Below are positions 27,240 to 35,947 of a stretch of 35,947 bases of DNA, one piece after another. Under the pieces are notes generated by a model that was given only the letters and a program-made list of their open reading frames with translations, was not told the origin of the DNA and ran no database searches. The translations under genes and the position numbers were made by a program. The DNA lies in NCBI GenBank assembly GCA_003694635.1, contig RFKQ01000045.1, positions 1 through 35,947 of the forward strand. Reading direction: 5' to 3'. The stretch comes from Planctomycetota bacterium. GTDB taxonomy: Bacteria > Planctomycetota > J132. Position 1 is the stretch's first letter. Each line of letters begins with the position of its first letter.

Positions 27240-28659
27240 CGAAAATCAAGAAGAAACCTTCGTGGCCCTCCTACTAGAAAAACACAGAGACTTTCCAGTC
27301 TCCACCATCGCAGAAATCGTCTCCAAACACCTCGGAGGTACCCTCGCAGATATCACTGGAATGATCCGATATGGACGAGGAATCATCCAAAAAGGAATAG
27401 AGCTTCATCAAGCCCAAGCCATACAAAAAGATCTAACCCAAATCGGCGAATCTAGCTTCCTTGTGAATATGAACGAGTATATCCCTCCACCACAAGTCTA
27501 TAACATAAATAAAGCCGCCTTTGAAAACGATGGCCTAAGAGTATTCATCAGCGGATACAAAGAAAAACTCCTCCCCTGGAAAGATATCTTGGCCATCAAT
27601 GTCCTCACCCTCAACCTCCCCGCCAAAAAAGAAGAAATCAAAAAACGCTCCATCCTAGTTCAAGAAAATGAACAAACCATCAGCGATCTAGCACAAAAAC
27701 TTCTAGAAGACCTCGAGAGATACCGCCACAAGGGCTTTATCCCAAACCTTTTTGTAGATATCTTTTACCGCAAAGGCCCCGCCATCTATCGAGTTCATAC
27801 GGACCGATTTAACTACCAATTCCTCCCCTCACCACAACCTCATTCAATAGATAATTTTATCAATTTTGTCCTGCTTTTGTTGGAAAAAACTCCCCAAGCC
27901 TTGCGCACCTACGAAACTCAAGGATTTTTAAAAGGCATAGAAAACGCCTTCCAAAAAACAACCAGCCTAGAATGGCCAGAAATCCTAGATAAAACGCTTG
28001 TCTACAAAAAAGAAGAACTCCTCCACTACAACGAATGGCTAGCCCAACACCTGCAAAGAAAATTCGGCCTAATCTACGAAGAAAATCAAACCCTAAAAGA
28101 AAAACTAACCACCCCCTACCAATCCAGCCAAACTACCTCCTCCAGCAGCGGCTACCGCGGCCCCATCCTGCTCGGCGGCCTCGGCGCCATTTACTTCCCC
28201 ATAGCCCTCTACCTATGGTGCTTCTACCGCCATAGCCAAAACCTACCCGCCATCCCTATCTCCACCTCATCCCTGGAAATCGCCATCCTCTCCCTCACCG
28301 GCGCAGTTATCGCAACCTTGCTCCTGCTCAAACTCTTCCTAAAATCCATCAATCTCAAGTATATCTTCTCCCTCCTCTTCATCCTCATCGTATTCTTCCT
28401 AACCTACCCCTGGATCCTGATCATCACAAAAGAACCCCAATTCCAAGCCATTCACCAACAAACCCAAATCTACAAAAAAGTCGAAAACTACCGCCTCCAA
28501 CACAAAAAACTCCCCCCAAACCTAGAAACCCTATTCCACGGCATCCACCCAAAAGACCCCTGGGGAAACCCCTGGCAGTATACCGTCCAAAGCCCACAAC
28601 AATACAATATCCGATCCTATGGCCCCGACGGCCTACCAGGTACCGCAGACGATCTCTAA
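27226..28659 (+). CDS. Membrane protein with L7/L12-CTD-like N-terminus and GspG-like pseudopilin C-terminus
   Basis: 14-nt overlap with upstream MMPL gene; C-term YKKVENYRLQHKKLPPNLETLFHGIHPKDPWGNPWQYTVQSPQQYNIRSYGPDGLPGTADDL matches GspG pattern; preceded by three hydrophobic helices. Confidence 0.7.
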   Translation: MTTPNENQEETFVALLLEKHRDFPVSTIAEIVSKHLGGTLADITGMIRYGRGIIQKGIELHQAQAIQKDLTQIGESSFLVNMNEYIPPPQVYNINKAAFENDGLRVFISGYKEKLLPWKDILAINVLTLNLPAKKEEIKKRSILVQENEQTISDLAQKLLEDLERYRHKGFIPNLFVDIFYRKGPAIYRVHTDRFNYQFLPSPQPHSIDNFINFVLLLLEKTPQALRTYETQGFLKGIENAFQKTTSLEWPEILDKTLVYKKEELLHYNEWLAQHLQRKFGLIYEENQTLKEKLTTPYQSSQTTSSSSGYRGPILLGGLGAIYFPIALYLWCFYRHSQNLPAIPISTSSLEIAILSLTGAVIATLLLLKLFLKSINLKYIFSLLFILIVFFLTYPWILIITKEPQFQAIHQQTQIYKKVENYRLQHKKLPPNLETLFHGIHPKDPWGNPWQYTVQSPQQYNIRSYGPDGLPGTADDL

Positions 28660-28697
28660 AAACCCCCTCCTTCCTCCACCTCCACCGACCCCCAAAG

Positions 28698-30260
28698 CTA
28701 CAGTAAACTAATCTTGCCTAACCACCGATCTAAATGAGCTACCGCATTAAGCAACCTCTCCAAATCCCTATCGCAAATGGGACGATTGTGGGCCACTTTA
28801 TTGCGAACGCGATTGAGAACAGTAAGATAGACCTTAAATTGGTCCTGAGAACCAATGATCTTCTTAAAAATATTCCTCCAATTCTTTACGATAATATTCT
28901 CCAAATCCTTCAAAGTAGCATAGCAAATCAAAGGATCATCACAATCCTCCAGCGTATTGTCCTCCTCTTCCCGCCTCTTGCGCAAAACCAATACCTCTCC
29001 CAACTCCCTCTCCGTCCTGCCCCTCCAACGCTCCGGCTCCGTATACACCCCCGCCAATCCCCGCCTCGCCCACTCCTCCCCATACTCGCTGTAGAGCTGG
29101 CTGACCACAAAATTGCGCAGACGATTCTCCACCTGATTGATAATCCCATAGCAAAATTGATTGGAAGCCAACATAAACTGGCCTACCAATAAATCCTTGG
29201 GCGCTACATCACAAACCTGAGAAAAGTGCCGCCTTAAAAGTGGATCTTTGCGCAAAAATAACTCGTAAATTCCATTGCGTAAGCATACCTTCCGATCCGG
29301 ACCTAACCGCAAAACTCCAAGCACAATCAACTCTTCCAAAAATCGCTGAGGCGCCATCAAACTAAGCTGGACCACCTCCCCCAATAAAATTCGCCCCAAA
29401 GCTCTTAAATCCTGCGGAGAAGCCTGAAGAATCCGCTGGCGAATCGCCTTTAAATGAAAGTCCCCCTCCTCAATAAACTCCTCCACAGCTCGATCAATCT
29501 GCCGAAACTGAACCTCACTTGGATGCTTGCTCCAAATGATGCGAAAAAGATTCTGACAAAAATAAGGATGACCACCGGTCTTCTCGTAAATGTAACGCGC
29601 ACCAATATCATGAATAGAACAACCATGTTTCTGAAAGTAAACCTTGGCAAACTCCACCGTCTGATCCTCACTAAAGTCCGATAAATGTATCTTGGAAGCC
29701 GCATTGGAAAACGGCGAAGTCCTCTCAGGATCTAAATTCTTCCATAAAATCGCGCCACCTAGCACAAAAAACATTTGCTTTAAATAAGGGTATTGATCGC
29801 GATAAGTATGAAGCTGCCGTATAAGAGAAACAAATTCTTTTTGCCTAGAGAAAGAAAGATTTTGAAAGTCGTCCAAAAAGAAAATAAAATTTTTTGAACA
29901 CCCCCTCAACACCTCCTCAAAAAGAAAAGATAACCCCTGACTCTCCAATCGCCTAAACTTCTCAAGGCGCCGATGAACATACTTCACCGGCCTAAGCTGC
30001 TGAGAAATCTCTAACGCCAACAACACAAACAAAGAATCATTCCAACTGGAAACATTGATCAACAAAGGAACGTACTGCTGGTAGTCCGGCAAGCTCTTTA
30101 AATACAAAATACACTGCCTAAAAAAAACACTTAACCCACTCTGCAACGGCGCTGAAACAATGACATACTCCAAACGCCTCAAACAAAGCTCCAGTTGAAG
30201 GATTTCCTTCTCGCGCCAAACTTCCCAAATTCCATCTCGCTCAATCACTCGACTCTTCAT
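28698..30260 (-). CDS. STAND/AAA-like ATPase with degenerate Walker A and C-terminal Swt1-type HEPN-like domain
   Basis: SAPLQSGLSVFF in P-loop position, Walker B FIFFLDDFQ, GGHPYFCQNL; C-term QVENRLRNFVVSQLYSEYGEEWARRG...VLNRVRNKVAHNRPI with RxxxxH. ATG 30260 (alternative GTG 30275). Confidence 0.72.
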   Translation of the reverse strand: MKSRVIERDGIWEVWREKEILQLELCLRRLEYVIVSAPLQSGLSVFFRQCILYLKSLPDYQQYVPLLINVSSWNDSLFVLLALEISQQLRPVKYVHRRLEKFRRLESQGLSFLFEEVLRGCSKNFIFFLDDFQNLSFSRQKEFVSLIRQLHTYRDQYPYLKQMFFVLGGAILWKNLDPERTSPFSNAASKIHLSDFSEDQTVEFAKVYFQKHGCSIHDIGARYIYEKTGGHPYFCQNLFRIIWSKHPSEVQFRQIDRAVEEFIEEGDFHLKAIRQRILQASPQDLRALGRILLGEVVQLSLMAPQRFLEELIVLGVLRLGPDRKVCLRNGIYELFLRKDPLLRRHFSQVCDVAPKDLLVGQFMLASNQFCYGIINQVENRLRNFVVSQLYSEYGEEWARRGLAGVYTEPERWRGRTERELGEVLVLRKRREEEDNTLEDCDDPLICYATLKDLENIIVKNWRNIFKKIIGSQDQFKVYLTVLNRVRNKVAHNRPICDRDLERLLNAVAHLDRWLGKISLL

Positions 30261-30279
30261 CAAAACGCCTCTCACTCTC

Positions 30280-33042
30280 CTAACCAGTGCACCGCTTCCT
30301 CATAACTTCTCCATAGTAAGGATTGCTCAAACGATAACGCCTTCCCATCTTTTTCAAAATTCCTAAAAAAAACAACTCCTCTAACCCCTTTTCCACCTGC
30401 AGCAAGGGAAGGTGGATAGAAATATCTTGGGATGTAAATTTTTCTTTGGAAAGAGATAGAATCGCCTGAAGAAGACACTTTTTCCCCTCGTCCAATCCCC
30501 CCTCATACAGACAAATCAACGCCTCGTGAAAATCTTCCAAGTGGCTTACTTGCTCAATATCCTCCTCCAAAACCACCCTTCTACCTCCCCCTTTAAGACG
30601 CCTTTGAATAAGAGCTATCAGCTTCTCTAAAAGAGCTGGATTCCTACCCGTATACTCCAACAACAGCTCCAGAAGACTCTTATCTTCCAACTCCAAGCCC
30701 CTCTGTTTGATGAAATGAAAAGCCAACACCTTCGCCTCCCTCTCATCTAACGGAGTTAAATGAAGAATCTCCATATCCAAAAGAGGCAAAAGCCCAATCC
30801 CCCCCGTAAGAATAACGCGAAACCCTTCACTAAGCTCCGCAGACAGCTGCTCAAAAGCCTCCAAAACTCTCTCCGCCTGCGACCGCTTCCTCAGAAATAC
30901 CCCCTCCACATCGTCCATAAGCACCAACACCCGCCGGCCATGGCAAAAACTCTCGGCAACAAACTCCTTTAAAACCTCCAACCCCTCCTCCAACGTAGAA
31001 CTCTTGATATGAAAATTCGTCAAAATTCCCTGAAGAAGGTCCTCAAGACCCCTCATCGCCTTGGCCTGGACATAAGCCATTTTGTAGCTTAAATCCATAC
31101 CATAGATCTCTTTTAGCGTCGCTAACATAGAGCTCTTACCCACCCCATTTCCCCCTAAAATCGCATAATTCTGCCCAGAATCCTTGAGAATTTGCTCAAT
31201 CTCCCTCCGCCTAAGAATAAATATCTCCGACTCCTCCTCCGCAACAACATCGTTCCTCTTCCTCTTCAAAAGCTTCTGAGCTTCCTCCACCAACTGCAAA
31301 AGAATATCCGCCAAATTCTCCCTCTCCCTCAAAATACGCGGATAAATGGAGTTGGTAAATCTATAATACTTCTCCTCTTTTTTTAATACACTCGTCATCG
31401 TCAGCTTCCTCAATTCACTTCTAAGCTGAAACGGCTCCATCTCTAGCTCCAATGACTTCAAAGATTCCATCAACTGGAGCTCCGTAAACGAATCCCAGTC
31501 TTCAAAAATAATATGACATACCAACAGCTTGGGCAAAATATCCCCCTGCTCCTCTCCCTCCCGAAAGTTATCCAAGTGATTCCCTACCACCAAATCCCGA
31601 TACGCCTCACTGCGATACACATCCTCCACATCCTCCTCCTGAATATAACGCCGATTCTCCGAAGCAATCTTCTCGATCAAACACTTGCAATAGTGCTGGA
31701 CAAAACAAGGATGCCCCGCTGTATACTCATAGATTTTATCCACTATTTTCTTTTTTGCCAGAAAGCGAATCCCCAAACGATGGCACATAGGCTCTTCAAT
31801 AAGACGTCGACAGTCTTTCTTGCTCAACTCCTTAAGCTCAAAAGGCTCCGCAAAATTCCGAAAGGGAGCATAAAGGCGGTAAAATTCAGAATAAAGTTTC
31901 TTAAAACCCGCAAAAAAGAAACGACATCTACTCTTGAAATCATTGTGGATATTGCGAAGAGACACAAATATCTTACTCGCAGACCTCCGATCAATATCCA
32001 CCAAATCGTCCACCTCATCGATAAAAACCGTCACCCTATCCGGCCTAGAACGCAAATAGTCGCGCAACCTCTGCTCAAAATCCTCCACCGTCTCCACCTC
32101 AGCTGAGTCCACCCCCAGCTGCTTTAAAATCTCCCTTCCTAAAAATAAGTTGTTCTTTACCCCCTCGCAAGTGATAAACACCGTCTTCTGCCCCGATTCC
32201 TCATTCAAAATTTCCTGAATCTTCTTTAAAAGCGAAGTTTTCCCCATCTGACGTCCGCCATAAATCGCATAGCTGATAGCCTGATCATTCATCATCAAAT
32301 CAATGGCCTTCTTTCTACCAAAAAACATCAAGCTAGACGTGCTCCCATGAGTGCGATAAGGCTGTATGTCAAGCAAATCCAACTGCTCTGTGATCGCCTG
32401 GTTAAACGCAATCGGGGTCTTGCTCGCTAACAAAATGTTTTTAAGATTTCTAAGGTGCAAAACCACAAAACGATAACGACTCTCCTTGGTAAGATGAATA
32501 AAATCCTCCGTATTGTACATTGTCAAAATAAACGCCACTTTCCGAAAATACTCCTGAGGACCACTCTCTATCAGATTGACAAACTGCTGAAGCTCCTGAG
32601 AGGGAGCGTCACCTTTGGAGTAAAAGAAAAATAAATTCCCTTTCAAACACTCCAAAAACGGATTGATCAACTGGATATACGCCACCTCCTCTTTCATCAC
32701 CCGATTTATCCGAAAATCCCCAAACTCCCCCAACGCCCCCAAAAAACCAGAAAGGCTTCCCTCTTTTTGCTTTTTTCCTTGCGCTGTATGAAGTAAACTT
32801 TTATAATATTTAATAAGCTGAAGAATCTTCGACCAACGGTTGGCGTTGATCTCCAAAACCTGAAAAAATGTCTTAGTATTGGACCTTTTTTCAAAAACCC
32901 GATACACCTTTTCTAAAGTGATCAAGTTCAATTGCTCCCGAATAAACTCCCTGGAAACGCTTCTCTTCTTCCCTACCGCAGTGCAACGTATCATCTCTAC
33001 CAATCTACGCACCTCTTCGTCAGAAACATTCTCAAATTTCAT
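30280..33042 (-). CDS. Tandem STAND/AAA-type ATPase (two P-loop modules)
   Basis: 920 aa; PYRTHGSTSSLMFFGRKKAI...YGGRQMGKTSLLKKI, VTVFIDEVDDL; second module LGGNGVGKSSMLATL, RVLVLMDDVEGVF; winged-helix-like segments after each. Confidence 0.8.
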   Translation of the reverse strand: MKFENVSDEEVRRLVEMIRCTAVGKKRSVSREFIREQLNLITLEKVYRVFEKRSNTKTFFQVLEINANRWSKILQLIKYYKSLLHTAQGKKQKEGSLSGFLGALGEFGDFRINRVMKEEVAYIQLINPFLECLKGNLFFFYSKGDAPSQELQQFVNLIESGPQEYFRKVAFILTMYNTEDFIHLTKESRYRFVVLHLRNLKNILLASKTPIAFNQAITEQLDLLDIQPYRTHGSTSSLMFFGRKKAIDLMMNDQAISYAIYGGRQMGKTSLLKKIQEILNEESGQKTVFITCEGVKNNLFLGREILKQLGVDSAEVETVEDFEQRLRDYLRSRPDRVTVFIDEVDDLVDIDRRSASKIFVSLRNIHNDFKSRCRFFFAGFKKLYSEFYRLYAPFRNFAEPFELKELSKKDCRRLIEEPMCHRLGIRFLAKKKIVDKIYEYTAGHPCFVQHYCKCLIEKIASENRRYIQEEDVEDVYRSEAYRDLVVGNHLDNFREGEEQGDILPKLLVCHIIFEDWDSFTELQLMESLKSLELEMEPFQLRSELRKLTMTSVLKKEEKYYRFTNSIYPRILRERENLADILLQLVEEAQKLLKRKRNDVVAEEESEIFILRRREIEQILKDSGQNYAILGGNGVGKSSMLATLKEIYGMDLSYKMAYVQAKAMRGLEDLLQGILTNFHIKSSTLEEGLEVLKEFVAESFCHGRRVLVLMDDVEGVFLRKRSQAERVLEAFEQLSAELSEGFRVILTGGIGLLPLLDMEILHLTPLDEREAKVLAFHFIKQRGLELEDKSLLELLLEYTGRNPALLEKLIALIQRRLKGGGRRVVLEEDIEQVSHLEDFHEALICLYEGGLDEGKKCLLQAILSLSKEKFTSQDISIHLPLLQVEKGLEELFFLGILKKMGRRYRLSNPYYGEVMRKRCTG

Positions 33043-33188
33043 CTCTATCTCCCTTTAAGCCTTTTCGCATCTGAACTCACTCAACGTTTCGAAAAAAAAA
33101 TCAAAATTATCTTTTCTAACCAAATTTAGCAAAATAAAAAAACATTCCTGTTAAATCCATAATAAAACTCAAGATTTGAGGAGGACTT

Positions 33189-34568
33189 ATGTGGAGAGAA
33201 ACGCATGTCTACCTAAGACGTAAAAAAATCTGGTTTTCCCTTCTCTTCTTTGCTTTTATTTTTAATCCCAAACCCAGCCAAGCCGCTCCCAATCCTCTTC
33301 AGAAAGACATCGATAACGCCATCAAAAAAGGCGTCAAGTACCTCCTCTCTCGCCAAATACCACAGGGACACTGGGATGTGGATACCTTCTCCGGCTACCC
33401 CCTAGGTAGCACCGCCCTGATCACACTTACCCTACTAAAATGCGGAGTCTCCCCCAACCATATCGCCATTCGACGCGCCTTCAACTATATGAACCAACTT
33501 CCTTTCCAAAGAACCTACAGCGTGGCCCTCTACATTATGGCGCTAGAAGCTAGATATACCCCGCCGAAAAAAATTTTAAAAAAATACGCCAAACGCCATA
33601 TCCGCCGAACAACCGTCCTCCGCCGCCGCTTTCGCAAATACGCCAATCGACAAGATAGAGCTCGTCTTTTAGACGCCGTCAATTGGCTAATCAATAATCG
33701 CAACCCAGACGGAGTCTGGAGCTATGCAAAGTCCACCTACTATGACCACTCTAATACCCAGTACGCCCTGCTAGGCCTAGCCGCCGCAGAACGACTAGGG
33801 GTAAAAATTAAATCCGAAGTCTTCTTTAAAGTAGCCGAACACTTCCTCAAAGTACAAACGCCCGATGGAGAACAAGTCCAACCCTTCCCCGTGCCAGCAG
33901 CCGAAGAACCCATTAGCCATGTCCTGAGAAAAAAACTGGAAAGAAAATGGAAACACGTCCCTAGGCGTAGCCGAACCGTCAAACGAAAAGCCTACGCCTA
34001 CGGAACCTCAAATAAAGAACAAATCTATAAAGCGCGCGGCTGGGGATACCGTGCCATCACTCCCTCTTCCGATCAAAAACAAAGAAAAATCTCCCCATTC
34101 TTCCGAGCTTATGGAAGCATGACCGTCGCAGGCATCGCCTGCCTAGTCATCTGCAAAGCACACCTGGAAAAATGGGCCGCACGCACCTACAAATGGAAAA
34201 AACTTCGCCCCGAACTCAACCGAGCTATCCGCGATGGCTGCGCTTGGATAGCCAAAAATTTCAGCGTCCAACGAAACCCTGGAATAGGTGGCTGGAAATG
34301 GTACTACCTCTACGGACTAGAGCGCGCTGGCGTACTTAGCGGCATCCAATATTTCGGAAAATACGACTGGTATCTACTAGGCGCCAAAGAAATCCTAAAA
34401 GAGTTCCAAAACAATAAAGACCATATCAGCGGCCAAAAAGGTCACGGATCCTCCCCAGAAATCCGTACCTGCTACGCCCTCCTCTTCTTAAAACGCGCCA
34501 CCGTCCCCCTCCGCCAACAACCACCCACCCCCAAACGCGTGGTCACCGGCGCAGGATATAGACGCTGA
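33189..34568 (+). CDS. Secreted prenyltransferase/squalene-cyclase-like alpha-barrel repeat protein
   Basis: aggagga RBS; signal peptide-like FSLLFFAFIFNPKPSQAA; NAIKKGVKYLLSRQIPQGHWDVDTFSGYPLGSTALITLTLL, AVNWLINNRNPDGVWSYAKSTYYDHSNTQYALLGLAAAERLG. Confidence 0.75.
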   Translation: MWRETHVYLRRKKIWFSLLFFAFIFNPKPSQAAPNPLQKDIDNAIKKGVKYLLSRQIPQGHWDVDTFSGYPLGSTALITLTLLKCGVSPNHIAIRRAFNYMNQLPFQRTYSVALYIMALEARYTPPKKILKKYAKRHIRRTTVLRRRFRKYANRQDRARLLDAVNWLINNRNPDGVWSYAKSTYYDHSNTQYALLGLAAAERLGVKIKSEVFFKVAEHFLKVQTPDGEQVQPFPVPAAEEPISHVLRKKLERKWKHVPRRSRTVKRKAYAYGTSNKEQIYKARGWGYRAITPSSDQKQRKISPFFRAYGSMTVAGIACLVICKAHLEKWAARTYKWKKLRPELNRAIRDGCAWIAKNFSVQRNPGIGGWKWYYLYGLERAGVLSGIQYFGKYDWYLLGAKEILKEFQNNKDHISGQKGHGSSPEIRTCYALLFLKRATVPLRQQPPTPKRVVTGAGYRR

Positions 34569-34610
34569 CAAAACTCTTGAAACGCAAAAAACGAACCTTT
34601 TTCTTCGCAG

Positions 34611-34744
34611 GGGGAACCATTTTTAAAAAAAGTTTCCCCCTACCACCCCTTCCCAAAAACTTCTCCGATTTAGAGGAAATACCTTTCCCCTAAAAACCCC
34701 TTTCCACTTACTCCTGAAACCCTTTTTAGAAAAAAGGTTTTCAG
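34611..34744. repeat. Cluster of intergenic palindromes, family A
   Basis: ggggaaccatttttaaaaaaagtttccccctaccaccccttcccaaaaacttctcc (34611-34666) nearly identical to 10696-10751; ctgaaaccctttttagaaaaaaggttttcag (34714-34744) similar to 1985-2014. Confidence 0.85.
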
Positions 34745-34772
34745 ACTTCACCTCCAAAAACCCTCGCTTTTT

Positions 34773-35947
34773 CTACCCCTTGATCACAACCAAAGGCTTT
34801 ACCCTAGCCACAATCTTAGAAAGCCCCGCACGCTCCACCACATCCACCACCTCCGCCACATCCTTATACGCATGCGGCATCTCCTCCGCAATCGTACGCT
34901 TTCCTGTGGCTTTGACAGTAACCCCATACCCCTCTAAAACCTGAAACATATCCATATTCTGACACTTCTTGCGAGACTTCACCCGGCTTAAAATCCTCCC
35001 AGCCCCATGACAGGAACTACCAAAACTAGCTTCCATTGCTCCCGGCGCCCCCACAAGTACATACGAATAACGACCCATATCACCCGGAATTAAAACCGGC
35101 TGGCCAATTTCTCTATATTTGCGCGGAGTCTGAGGATGACCCGGCGGAAAAGCACGAGTGGCCCCCTTACGATGAACACATACCCGACGCTCCTTCCCAT
35201 CCACTTTATGCACCTCAAACTTCGCAATGTTATGACAAACATCATAAATTATCTCCATTCCCAACTCACTCCCCCGAATTTGAAACGTGTGCAAAAACGA
35301 CTTCTTCGCCAAATACATAATCACCTGCCGATTTGCCCACGCAAAATTGGCCGCGCAAGCCATCGCCGCTAAATAATCCTTCGCCTCAGGACTACTCAAA
35401 GGAGCACAAGCCAACTGTTTGTCCGGTAAAGAAATCCCATATTTCTTCACCGCCCTCTCCATCACCTCAATGTACTCCGAAGCTATCTGATGCCCATATC
35501 CCCTCGAACCACAATGAATGATCACCACAATCTGACCCTTCTCCAAACCAAGCACCCCGCCAATCGACGTATCATAAACCTCCTCCACCACATCCACCTC
35601 AAGAAAGTGATTTCCAGATCCAAGTGTCCCCACCTGCTGCATCCCCCGCTTCACCGCATAAGAACTTACCAACGAAGGATCCGCTCCCCCTAAACATCCT
35701 CCCTCCTCAATAAACTCCAAATCCTCCTCCCTACCATACCCCTCCTCCACCGCCCACCTTGCACCCCGCAAAGCCAACCTCTCCATCTCTCGCTCGCTAA
35801 GCTTGCGAATCCCCCCTCGCGCCGCCACCCCCGTAGGTACATCCCGAAAAAGCCGCCGAGCCAACTGCTCCCTCTTCCCCAAAACCTCCTCCTCCCGCAA
35901 ATGAGTGCGCAATAAACGCACCCCACAGTTGATGTCATAACCCACCC
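34773..35947 (-). CDS. rtcB: RNA-splicing ligase RtcB (5' end outside window)
   Basis: GYDINCGVRLLRT, GTLGSGNHFLEVD, IIHCGSRGYGHQ, HNIAKFE, HRKGATRAFPPGH, SSCHGAGR; frame stays open to the window edge. Confidence 0.95.
   Translation of the reverse strand, partial: VGYDINCGVRLLRTHLREEEVLGKREQLARRLFRDVPTGVAARGGIRKLSEREMERLALRGARWAVEEGYGREEDLEFIEEGGCLGGADPSLVSSYAVKRGMQQVGTLGSGNHFLEVDVVEEVYDTSIGGVLGLEKGQIVVIIHCGSRGYGHQIASEYIEVMERAVKKYGISLPDKQLACAPLSSPEAKDYLAAMACAANFAWANRQVIMYLAKKSFLHTFQIRGSELGMEIIYDVCHNIAKFEVHKVDGKERRVCVHRKGATRAFPPGHPQTPRKYREIGQPVLIPGDMGRYSYVLVGAPGAMEASFGSSCHGAGRILSRVKSRKKCQNMDMFQVLEGYGVTVKATGKRTIAEEMPHAYKDVAEVVDVVERAGLSKIVARVKPLVVIKG

Noticed and set aside
31513-32106. 197-aa + strand ORF antisense to the tandem ATPase
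   Set aside because: No recognisable domain; opposite strand encodes P-loop and Walker B motifs.

Overview
36-kb chromosomal window, gene-dense, about 25 protein-coding genes plus one tRNA. Most genes are housekeeping: Tricorn-like protease (5' end outside the window), BolA, monothiol glutaredoxin, alpha/beta hydrolase, MCP-like protein, OmpR-type regulator, SerA, a two-gene heterodimeric ABC exporter, RNase E/G-rplU-rpmA, moeA-moaD-moaE, PilT, tRNA-Arg(CCG), MMPL/HAE3 transporter and RtcB (5' end outside the window). Several proteins look lineage-specific. The TPR protein with repeated GKWY-type motifs, the N-terminally extended PilT and the secreted squalene-cyclase-like protein suggest a planctomycete-related genome, but this is inference. 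The best candidates for an undescribed system are: (i) the minus-strand pair at 28.7-33.0 kb, a tandem STAND/AAA ATPase of 920 aa followed by a degenerate-P-loop ATPase with a C-terminal HEPN-type RxxxxH domain; (ii) a 1108-aa GTPase-TM-helical-C2-like protein; (iii) an operon (21.4-28.7 kb) ending in a polytopic protein fused to a GspG-like pseudopilin domain. Non-coding signals include a family of intergenic palindromes at three loci, a strong C>G skew on the + strand regardless of gene direction with a local reversal over bolA, and a GC-rich structured 5' leader upstream of the RNase E/G gene. All calls are from reading the sequence; no searches were run.
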